Below are positions 54,082 to 64,000 of a stretch of DNA of 64,000 bases, one piece after another (the first letter of the stretch is position 1; each line of letters begins with the position of its first letter). The position numbers were made by a program, and so were the translations under genes. Source of the stretch: Solenopsis invicta (lineage: Eukaryota > Arthropoda > Insecta > Hymenoptera > Formicidae); the NCBI RefSeq assembly GCF_016802725.1, contig NC_052665.1, forward strand, positions 5,518,001 to 5,582,000. Direction: 5' to 3'. The notes beneath the pieces were generated by a model. That model was not told the origin of the DNA and searched no databases. It saw only the letters and a list, made by a program, of their open reading frames with translations.

Positions 54082-54568
54082 ATGCCCGGCTGCGTACCTG
54101 CGCCCTGCGATACATCAATCCCGGGATTTTTACGGCGCATGCCTCGGCATATCCGGGGTGAGAACGTCACGCGAGGCGATGTAGGCGAGATGCGTGTGTA
54201 TGTGTACAACAGATATATATATAAATATATCTAGGGTTGAAACGGGGCCATCGTCGACGGAGAGTGTCGCACGACGCGTAGCACGACGCACCAGCTGCCC
54301 CGCCGAGGGGCTTTTTTTCTCCTTCACCCCGGGACGGCCACGCGCGAAAGCACACACGCACCCCCTCGCGCACGAACACTTGCACGCACCCACGCACGCA
54401 CGCGTGCGTATCTGCCCGCGCGCGAATCCGCGTTCGACTCGCGCTCTCTTCTTTCTTCCTTCCGCGGGAACGTTTTCCGTCGCGGCCGTTCAACCACGCC
54501 GGACCACGACAACGACGAGGACGTAGACGTAGGTGATGTAGCGAAAGACGACGACGTGGACGACGTGA

Positions 54569-54621
<53 letters not shown>

Positions 54622-54860
54622 CGGGCGGAACGAGATTTCAGCATCCGTACGCGCGGCCGCATTCGCCGGCTGGGCTCGGGGCTTTATTTCTCCTCGGCCA
54701 CCCTCTCGGCAACCCGGTACCCTCTCACTTTACCACCCCTGCCGCCACCGCCGCCGCCGCCACCACCGTTGCCACCACCGTCCGAAGACTCGAGCGCACT
54801 GCGCAAGCCCATAATTATCTTCCCCGCGCGCGTATCGTGGAATGAGGCTTATTAGCGGGA
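53960..54860. promoter_or_regulatory. GC/CpG-rich block with trinucleotide repeats, possible promoter region of the LRR gene
   Basis: Strong GC and CpG enrichment against AT-rich flanks. It includes a GCC-type run at 54041-54080, a perfect (GAC)n run at about 54571-54621 preceded by imperfect copies from 54546, and a CCG/CCA run at about 54738-54781. Open frames here (poly-Asp, poly-Ser, poly-Pro) are products of these repeats. The block lies 0.7-1.6 kb upstream of the first recognised minus-strand LRR exon, so a promoter or 5' UTR is plausible but unproven. Confidence 0.35.
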
Positions 54861-56225
54861 CCAGTAACTGTGTTTCTCTCTGTCTGTCCTCTTCCCTCCT
54901 CGTCCTCCCTGTTTTTTCCCTCTCTTTCTCCGTTGCGTTGCGTACCCCTTTTCCCTCCATTCCCTCCATCCCTACCGAGAAGCCGAAAACTATGCCGTGG
55001 ACTCCACATGCGAGTCATTTCGTCATTTAGGGTTTTGTCGACGTGCACCTGATGCATTCGGAAGATTCGATTAAGGCTCGCTCTCCCTTCCTCCACTTTC
55101 CGATTTATTTCCCTCCCTCTTCCGCTGTCGCGATATTATTTGTGCCTTATTTATTCGTCGACTTAATTCTAAATCAATCAACTTATTATTATTCAGTTAT
55201 TTTATTTTCCTCGTTATATTTGGATCAATAATTTAATAACAACGAAATGACTTCCATTATTTAAATGAAAATTCTATTTTCATTCACCTCTCTTATCGCG
55301 TGGTTTTAAAAATAATGACGTAAAAAATATATGAGCATTTGCAAAATGTATATGCTCGCCCAGCAAATATAAAATCACTCCTTCGTTATTATTAAATATA
55401 TTCAATACACGTAATATTTTCAAATGTCATATAAATCAGTGTGAACAAGTTTTCATCATGATTTGGAAATAATGTTTCTAAAACATTTCAACAATGTTTT
55501 GAAAAAGAGCGCGCATCAAATAATCTTACTAAAATGTTTATAACGTGTCAATGTTACATATTACATTTAACTCCTCGCAGTCACACGGGATCGATTTGAT
55601 CTCCAAAAAGTTTGAGGCAGTCTCTATATCTTTAGGTTTAATTTTTTTTCTTTTTTTAATTAAAAGAAATAAAAAATTAAAGTTTTATTGTTATTTTTTT
55701 TTAGTAAAACATTTTTCAGAAGTGTTTATTTTCGTAATCTTTTTTAATGTGTTACAATTGAATTCTTTGTAAAGCCACTATATACAATTGAAATCTTGGT
55801 AAAGTCACTCATAACATTTATACTAACTTAATAATTGAAAGAGATATTTAAAAATATTTTTAATCATCTACAGTTGTAAAAATTACTAGTTTTCTTTACA
55901 ATATGTGATTAATATCCATATGTGTGCGACGTATTTTTACATAAATTTAAATATATATATGGGACGTTTCGTGTCAAACGAGCCACCTCTTTTTCTAAAA
56001 ATTAACGCAACGGAAATAACTGTTTGAGGTCTCAAAATATTTGTATACTTATGTAGATTCGAATAGAACGTAGCGATTTGTAAAATTTAATACGGCGACT
56101 AAAATATGACGCCTGAAATCCAAAAAAGTCACGAATAATCTTTCAATATTCTCGATTAAAATGCGAAAACTTGACAAATCAGCTCGAAAATGATTACTAT
56201 AAGGTTCTCGAGGTTATTGATTACG

Positions 56226-56371
56226 AATCTGGGTAGCGATCATGTAACTTTTTCCTTAGGGCGGAAAGGTGAAAAGTGAAAAATTTCTCCATTAACTTCA
56301 ATGGCGAAAGATTTCACTTTTCATCTTTCTGCCTTAGGGAAAAAGAGTTAGTTACATGATCGGAACCCTAG
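56226..56371. repeat. Hairpin inverted repeat
   Basis: GCGATCATGTAACTTTTTCC...GGTGAAAAGTGAAA on the left pairs with TTTCACTTTTCATC...GTTACATGATCGG on the right, with small mismatches and an insertion in the right arm. The loop is about 30 bp. No coding capacity. Confidence 0.75.
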
Positions 56372-56440
56372 AGACAAAATTCGAAATGGTGGATTTAAAA
56401 TGGCCGGATTTGGAATTAGTTCATAAAACGTGAGTATTAT

Positions 56441-56671
56441 AATTGTTGTTTATTGTTGTGTATTATCGAGTCAAAAACGGCAGCAAAGTATCGCATTACT
56501 TACAATTTTGTTCCTTTAATGACAAGGAAAGCATGTCCACTTTGGATTTTTATTACTCACGGAGCTTCAGAATATTTCGAGTTTTTATGTTATATTTCTC
56601 TTTGCTGTGCCGTTGAACCAATGGTCATTGTAGAATATTAGACTCCACAATACACAACAATAAACAACATG
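56441..56671. repeat. Inverted repeat pair enclosing about 170 bp
   Basis: TTGTTGTTTATTGTTGTGTA...GAGTC (56441-56470) is matched in reverse complement by GACTCCACAATACACAACAA...AACAT (56642-56671). It looks like the ends of a small nonautonomous element. The frame inside has no recognised content. Confidence 0.6.
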
Positions 56672-59600
56672 TATGTATGAAGAGATGTGACCAAGGATTA
56701 ATTAAAAAATACACACGAGATGAACATTATCTCTAAATATTACTTTAACGTTTAAAGTGACGTCACGGATAAATGAGCATCGTTAAACCATTCGGCCATT
56801 TTTCTCTAGTTCCGCTTCCTTAATCGTCAACCAAGCTAGGGAAAATTTCGCGTGATAAAGATCCTAGAAAAACATAGAAAAGTGATCGTATTGACTATAG
56901 GACATCGAAATGTCTCGATCTCTTGTCATTGCGCGCGCACACACGTGTAAGCATACACACGCACACGTGAGTACGCGGGCACGAAACGATCGGTATTGCG
57001 AGGATACGCTACGGATCACTGAACTCGACATACCACGCATGTATCCCTCTAATCAAAGTAAACTTAATTAACGGGATTGATTATATAAGCGACAACGGTG
57101 TGTAAGATTATATGCTTTATTTTATAACAAACGCTCACAATTATTGATAACATACATTTCGTGGGAGCAAGTGTGTAAATATATAATATATATAATATAT
57201 ATAATATATATATTATAATATATGCACAAATCAATGTATATACTTGTATTTATTTAGATATATATATATGTATTACGCGCATTACATATATACGTGGGCG
57301 CGCATCGTGCGTGTGCGTGTAAGTCAACGTAGTAAAAAAAAAAAATCAGTCTTACAATCAGTCTTACATCGCTAATTGTTAAAGTGGCGTCGTCCACTCG
57401 TGACTATTTACAATTATGCCGGATGAAACGGAGGAAGGATCAAAATACGTCACACGGTAAAATAATTCCGCGTACTACCGCACTGTTTCACGCAACGTGT
57501 GGGTGAGATGGTTCGAGGACAACAAACAGTACAAAATCAACTCTAAATAGTTAACGCGCCGCGCTCACATCGTAAAGATTAATCAACGAATGAAGGCACG
57601 TACTAGAAAACCTCACAATGCATATACCATGTAATGAACGATGCGCGTCGGTGCTTCGAAATGCGCTTCGCAGACACACGTGAATTAAAATAGATATATT
57701 GCAGACTATATAAAATGTGCTCTCGCATCAACGCCGCATGATATATACTCTGATATACTCTAAACCAATTTGATTTTTATAAAAAAAAACAACGTACGTC
57801 GTACGTACGAATCAATACGTGAATATTTTCTTAATTACATATATATATTTTTTTTTCCCTTGTCTGCAAGATCCAATTTGATCTACGAACGAATAGATAT
57901 TTCGGAAGAGTGTGTAATAAAAAGACAGATGAATAGTTTGTTCGAAGTCGCCAAATTCGTCAAAATCATCGTGTTGATAGGATTTTGACGAATGTCTTAT
58001 TATGGTTCATGATACTCGATTAAAGTAGAATTTATCAAAGGCTAACAATAATAACATATCTTACAACTATTTGTACGATTTTACTTACAGTACAATCTGT
58101 AATCGGTATAAAAAAAATAATAATACGTATTAGATAACAGTGACTATAAAATAATATATTCGTTCTTAAATGAAGCATTTATTAGCGAGCTTCAAGTTGC
58201 CTTACGTAATACATTAACGGTAATTTAATGTCGGAGATCTTTAACATTATTGGATTTACATTTTATTAAAGATGTATTTGATCACATCGTAACAGGTACT
58301 TATTGGGCTTTATTTTATACCGCGTTTTGTAAATATCTTCTCTATATAAAAATTCTATTGCGATAAATATGGAATGACATACAATAATATATTGCGGAGG
58401 TAGAAATGTTCGAAGTAGCTTTGGTCTGCGTTTAGAGAGGCAAAGTATCGATGAAAAATTACGTCGATCCCTGCAGTTTCGTTCTTTCACGCGCGTTTCG
58501 AGTGGAAATGTATATTCCGCAACGCGTTTTTAATTGAACGTAATCTGTTTTACTGTATATATTTTCATAAATATATGTGTCTCGAGATAAAAACCAATGA
58601 AATCGTAAAATTTTTAATTTATTATTTCAATATATGGAACTACGTTAATATGTACAAATATCAAAAGGTTTAATCTTGTAACAAATTTGGATATTTATAT
58701 TTTCCATCTCTCGAGGAGCGTTATTCGAAAGTAAACATTAATTTTTAGGCACTTTTCAATATTATCCGTAACGCAGATATAAATGCATAACATTTTAATA
58801 TTAGTTATATTTTATATTTATATTTAAAAAAAAGAAGAAATAAAATAAAACATATGATTAAAATTATATCAATTAATAAAGTATTTATTTTGATTAATGA
58901 AATTAAAAAAAATTGATTTTCGGTATTTATATCTGTCTCTTTGCTTAATTGTGAATCGAAACTTCCTCGATACTTTGCCACGACAGGTTTGAGTATTTCA
59001 ATAATCAATGATATGTGTGTATATGTGTTGTCTATGTGGTTGTGTGTATGCGTGTGTGTATACATTCACATTTCAAATCTGTATTTAATCAGTCTTACAT
59101 TAATGAACACGTTTATACGAGGTAATTCGTTATTATCATGACTATTGATATGTTTGAGCAATATTGCAATCGTATCCCGGAATCATGGTCAGTAACGATC
59201 AAATACAACGAAGAAGTACTTACACAATTGCTAACAAATTAACAGTAGCATTTAAATAATCAATACAAAATAGTACGGAGTTCGCGAATGATAAGTTGGC
59301 AAGTAATAAACCATCAAAATTTATCGTTCCGAAAATACTTCCACGCTTGCAATTATTGCTGGTACCTTGTAGTAACATACTACCGAATATATCTCTCCAT
59401 TATTGCATTAACTTTAACCGCGTTTACGTTAACACGATAGTGAGGAGACGAAAGAACATGGCGTCACTCGGGACTCCGTTCGTGAACCTCATACTATTTC
59501 GTTGTCAATTTGTTAAAGCTCTAATGCTATTACGGTAGACAAGGATGCCGCACAAAGGAATATGTCGCGAGACAAAAAAAGTTATTCTCAAATATTGCGC

Positions 59601-61502
59601 GATATGTAATACCAATTACAGATGTGTCTATCTTATCTAATAATTTTAGAAATACTCTTGAACGGAGTATCAGGATATTTATTTTCTATTTTACATTTTT
59701 TTCCCCTCTTTACAAGTATCCTTTTTTTTTATTTGTTTAAACTTTTACATAACGCCGTTGTTATACGCATTGAATAAAGTCTAAATTAATCTTTGGCTGG
59801 CGACACGTTCTTTTGTGCAAGTCATTGCTTTGTTGAACCTTATTCGCGTTAAATTTTAAAGAAATTTAAGGCCGCTATATTTTATTAGTCTACCGCTAGA
59901 CTACGCGCGAGCAGCGAATCACGAACAACGAATCAAAAAAATTTGCAATAATTAACAGCTTTAATTTTGTAAATTTCTTTCTTTTTATGCGCATTATGGT
60001 CATATTCGTAAAACAAATTTTTCGTGCGGGAATAAATACGCTTAAGTTCTGTATCAAGATGCATGACGGAACAGCTAGGATGAAACATTTTGGTAAAAAT
60101 GTCATCTTAGCTATCTGCCAGCAGATTCGATTCGAGAACGTCGCGATAGATTGGCGCATCAATTACGTCTGCGTTAATTTCGCGTTCTGCCAATATAATT
60201 TGACCCGCCGATATAATTTGACGGCGGATTGCCAACAAAAACTGAGCAGAATTTATTATTTCGTAAAACTCATAGAAATGGAATATATCGTTTCTGGTCA
60301 CAGAATGATAGATTTCCCGGTTTACTGCTCAGTTTCTGCGGTTTTAATCCGCCATCATATTCATGTTCTGCGTATATTCTGTTAACATATTTCGTTACAT
60401 TCTGCCCAGAGCCGGGACTAGACGTTTCGGCGCAAAAGAAGAAAAATAGACCCCTTAGTAACAGAAATTTATATTTCTTTTACAACACGTAATAAGAAAT
60501 GTAATATTAATTAATAGTATTTAATACATTAATATTAATTTAATAAGACCACATATAATCACGTGTATGTTACAAACATACAGGTCACGTGTATATGTAT
60601 AATTACAAAACAAAACGTAGTTACTAAAATCAGAGTATTTTACATTTACATAGACAACATTGATTCTTAAGAATTTACAGGAAATGTATTTTTTTTTTTT
60701 ATTTAAAATAATACTTTTCGTGCTCTGATTGCAATTGGTCAATTATTTTATTAAAATTTAAATTCTCATATATTTTATTTTCAATTGAAAGAATTTGCGT
60801 AATTTTTCTAAATTTATTAATAATCTTAGATTATTTCTTATCAACTTCAATTTACTAAAAACTTTTTCTCCACAAAACCACTATTACCGGAATAGTTAGA
60901 AACATTTCGTATGCTTCCTTTAAGTTCGAACGCGATTCAGTTAAAGAGTAATCATGAATTAATTTGAAAAAGTCTAAAATAGAAGCTGACTTTTTATATT
61001 AGGAAGTATCAAGGCTGCATGCTGCTTGAAACTCAGCATTTCAGAAGAAGTTTCAATTGCATGTAGATCATTTACATACTTTAAATTTATATTGCAATTT
61101 TTGCGCCCCTTAAATTTTTTTTTACATGCAAATGCCTCATTCATTGCACCCTAGTTCCGGCTCTGGTTCTGCCGATCGAATTTACGGCAGTTACTCTGTT
61201 TTCGATTACATCAGATATGAAAATACACATTCGATAAAGAAATATGAGAAATATGCGGGAAGAAAACTCTTCCGCGGCTACACACGACGGATAGAGCAAT
61301 AAGATGGAGTAACAAGGAGGTTCAACGTCAAAATAAATCTTATCTATCGTAATAAATCCCGTAATTTGCTCGAGAAATAGAAAAAATCGTGAAAGACAAG
61401 AGGTATAGAGTACCTAAAGTGACACAATTTCAATTTTGAACGAGTTGAACGCAAGTTGAACTTTACTCGTATCTTATTACTCCGATCATTAGGCCACAAG
61501 AG

Positions 61503-64000
61503 TTAGCTGTAATCCTTGCTATCCAGCTCCGTTTCCTGCAGCTCGTCTTTAATCACGGTGGCCGACGTGGCGGTCGGCGACACTATCACCGGAACGTCGG
61601 ACTTGCGACTCACCGATAGATCCTCCACCTGATCAGCCAGGTCCTGCTGCTGCTGCTGCTGTTGCTGCCTCTGCTTAGCGCAGCGTATCACAGGACTCGA
61701 GCTGCAACGGGCCATCGAGTCCGATATTACGTCACGGTCCTGCGACGTGTCCTTCACCCCCCTCGCGTAAGCGGCCTCGAAGGCCGCGTTACTCGTACCG
61801 GCCAGACTCTCGAGGCTGACGTTAGCGCTGCCGCCACCCTCGTTCTCGATCTCGGGATTAGTGCCGCCGCTGTTGCCGTCGTAAAGAGCGCCGTTCACGT
61901 TGGCGCCGATGCCGAACGGGAAGCAGGCCCCGCTTCCTCCGTTGCTGCTCGTCGACCGCTTGAACGGCCGCGACGTCGGGATCCCGAGCTTCTTCACCTT
62001 GTCGTAAAGCGTACGCGACGGCACGCCAAATTTTCGCGCCGCTGCGACGGCGCTCATTCCACCCCTCACTGCCTCGATCGCCCCGGTGATGTCGTCGCGG
62101 GTGTACTGCTTGTAGCGTTTCCACTCGGGCTTCGGCTGGACGCAGTCCGCGGCAGCTGTATAATTGATCAAAATTATTAATGTTGTCGTTAGAGATAACA
62201 TTTGGAAATATTATATATCGAGGCATATAGAAATAAAATGTACGTGTTAACGTATCGTTGCGTCCTCCATACTTCGCTTTTCTCACGACACTTCCGTACT
62301 CTAATTACACTTGCGCGAAATAAAGGAAACTTTGTTTGCATATAAATGAAAGAAGTTTGTCAAATTGTCGAAAACTATCGGATTAACTGCACAATGACCT
62401 GTCGTCAACGATCGTTAAGATTCAGTTAGATCCGGATACCGATTTTCTTTCGCGGTTGATTGATTCGAAGATCGACATTGTCAAATGGAATGCGAAGGCG
62501 GAGCGGCACAACAATATTATAAACGTTAATTTTATTATAAAAATATGCTTTCGCAAGTTGTTTTTGAACTTGTCAAAATGGTACATTTGTTGTGTTAATT
62601 TTATAAAATAACTTAATATATTTATTTTATGAAATTAACGCTAAACAAAATTTGAGTGGACCGTTTAGATTAGAGCATGCAATATATGTTAAATTTAACA
62701 CGAATTTTCCAACTTTGCACAAAAGATATGAATATATAAAAATAGATCGAGGTGATATAAGTTCGTTGTCGTCCTGAGTCGCGATCATTCTCCGCTGCGG
62801 CTAATTTTACAGCAAAAGCGTGCACTGAGAGAACGGTAAAATAATTAAGAGTGCCATTTTCATAATGTTAATAATAACATATAGTGCGCTGCATGTCTCG
62901 CAAATAAAAAATTATTAACATTACTTCCTTCATATTAATAACAATTATAACGAACTATATTCAAATGTGCATCGAGAAAGAAAATATTTGTGACTACATA
63001 CAACTAACTATTAAAACAAGGGAGTTACATGATAGCTAAAATTAATGTTATCGTAAATATTTTTTTTACATTTATCGAGGCATGCAAAATTGTATCTTAA
63101 TAGTTTTCTTTTTAACGCATTGTATGTTATTATTGGTCACGTTACTGCAGCAATGAAAAGTAGAATTAAGTAAAATTCCTAATCGTAATTACTTGAATAT
63201 TCAATTATTGCCACAAATGCCAAATACTTTTCTTTCAGTGTACATTAAAATAATATTACAATGTTATTAATTTAAAGGAAATAACTTTTCGTTTTCGTAT
63301 TTATTTATTAAACTGTAACTCTTCGTTTACCTTGGGGACTCACTTCCGCGTCTTTATCGCAATCGCCCGTTTGTAAGTTTTGTTCTCTTAACGTGACCAA
63401 AATATTTCTTATTTGTAGATAATTACTTCGCAGATTATCATATACAGCGTAGAAATTATCAGGCACTCCAAACTTTGAGGTGTTAGGACTACCTGAATTT
63501 CGAACAGTATCTCCGCCGTACGATTGCGGCGACGTCTGTCTGTCGTCCTCGTCCATGTAGGAGACGTCGGCGTGGGCGCTTTCGCCGTGGGCCAGATCGT
63601 TGTTGCGGCGGTTCTCGGTGTCGTTCGTGGATCCGTTGCTGCTCGCGTTGCGGTAGTGCACCGGCTCGTGGCTGTCCGGTTGCAGCAGCGACATAGGCTG
63701 CGAGCTGTCGACATGGGACTGACCGAGTACCGTGCGCAGTATCGGCGTGTCGGTGTTCATCAGCAGAGGCGACGGTGGTAACAGCTTCCGGCGCTTGAAC
63801 GGCGAGGTCTCGATACCGTTGTCGTAGGATCCGCCACCGCCGCTGCTGCCGCTGCCTCCGCCGCTACCAACGAGAGCAGAGGAAGACATCGACGTCGGAA
63901 GCTGATGGCCCGCGCCAGCGTGCAACAGAGGCCACGTGATTGGTAATGAGTTAGTCAACGGGTGACTGCGATCGAGCGAGACTCCTCCGGATTTGCCATA
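61503..64000 (-). CDS. Eip93F: Ecdysone-induced protein 93F / Mblk-1 (E93), C-terminal exons, cut by the window edge
   Basis: Two exons: 63331 to beyond 64000, and 61503-62155, joined in phase 1 (donor GTAAAC after 63331, acceptor TATACAG). The upstream exon has Ser/Gly-rich sequence, a basic patch (SPFKRRKLLPPSPLL) suited to nuclear import, and continues leftwards in frame to the window edge. The last exon carries a pipsqueak-type helix-turn-helix (YTRDDITGAIEAVRGGMSAV, then KFGVPSRTLYDKVKKLGI), a Gln run of eight, and VEDLSVSRK, resembling the CtBP-binding PxDLS region of the LCoR/Mblk-1 family. The protein is a nuclear ecdysone-induced transcription factor that drives adult metamorphosis in insects and is called Mblk-1 in honey bee. 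The stop codon ends at 61503. The N-terminal part is outside the window. Confidence 0.93.

Larger units (their letters stand above)
54861..61502. other. Gene-poor stretch before Eip93F
   Basis: No coding exon recognised in 6.6 kb. The right part should contain the 3' UTR of Eip93F. Visible items are the inverted repeats at 56226-56371 and 56441-56671, AT dinucleotide runs near 57176-57270, a TG-rich tract at about 59014-59060 and a short tandem of ATATAATTTGAC at about 60192-60221. Confidence 0.5.

Noticed and set aside
54556..54855. Poly-Asp frame
   Set aside because: Product of the (GAC)n repeat; no flanking protein-like sequence.
59987..60385. 132-codon plus-strand frame
   Set aside because: No recognisable domain; contains a short tandem DNA repeat (ATATAATTTGAC) and has frames on both strands.
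61662..62180. Plus-strand frame opposite the Eip93F last exon
   Set aside because: Shadow of the GC-rich coding exon on the minus strand.
1..64000. CRISPR arrays, operons, rRNA or tRNA genes
   Set aside because: None seen. Tandem repeats present lack spacer structure, and no cloverleaf was recognised by eye; a covariance-model scan would be decisive for tRNAs.

Overview
The window looks like nuclear DNA of an insect, most probably a hymenopteran such as an ant. Genes are split by GT-AG introns, intergenic DNA is AT-rich and full of microsatellites, several foldback transposons and one mariner are present, and the window holds the pipsqueak-domain exons of Eip93F/Mblk-1. The species assignment is inference; the gene families are read directly from spliced exons that I joined by hand, checking phase at every junction.

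Layout. Positions 1-12116 hold no gene I can support, only repeats (a hairpin MITE near 1.8 kb, a Tigger/pogo-like element at 5410-5681) and microsatellites. From 12155 to 34163 (+) runs a 17-exon secreted M12B zinc metalloproteinase gene (about 769 aa): signal peptide, reprolysin-type propeptide, HExxHxxGxxHD active site, ADAMTS-type cysteine-rich module, Thr/Asn-rich linker and a PLAC-like six-cysteine tail. Its 7-kb first intron carries an intact mariner transposase on the opposite strand. A tandem paralogue with nearly the same exon structure lies at 36106-40318 (+, about 631 aa), but it ends in a lysine-rich repetitive amphipathic tail instead of the linker and PLAC-like module.

Downstream are Hop2/PSMC3IP (41616-42287, -), an inverted partial copy of its first exon inside a chimeric open frame (40767-41159, +), and the complex I subunit NDUFA9 (43546-45434, +). 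A CpG-rich block at 45616-46169 bracketed by an inverted repeat may be the untranslated first exon of another gene. A leucine-rich-repeat surface protein (exons 53123-53239 and 50622-51699, -) is broken in this sequence by a 13-bp tandem duplication; its intron contains two foldback elements. A GC-rich block around 54-55 kb may be its promoter region. After about 6.5 kb without a supported gene, the last two coding exons of Eip93F/Mblk-1 (61503-64000, -) run off the right edge.

The most interesting signal is in the first metalloproteinase gene: two alternative versions of one small exon (26151-26203 and 28301-28356), both fitting the same splice phases but incompatible with each other, which would swap a cysteine-bounded loop just upstream of the zinc site. 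This looks like mutually exclusive splicing of a secreted protease.
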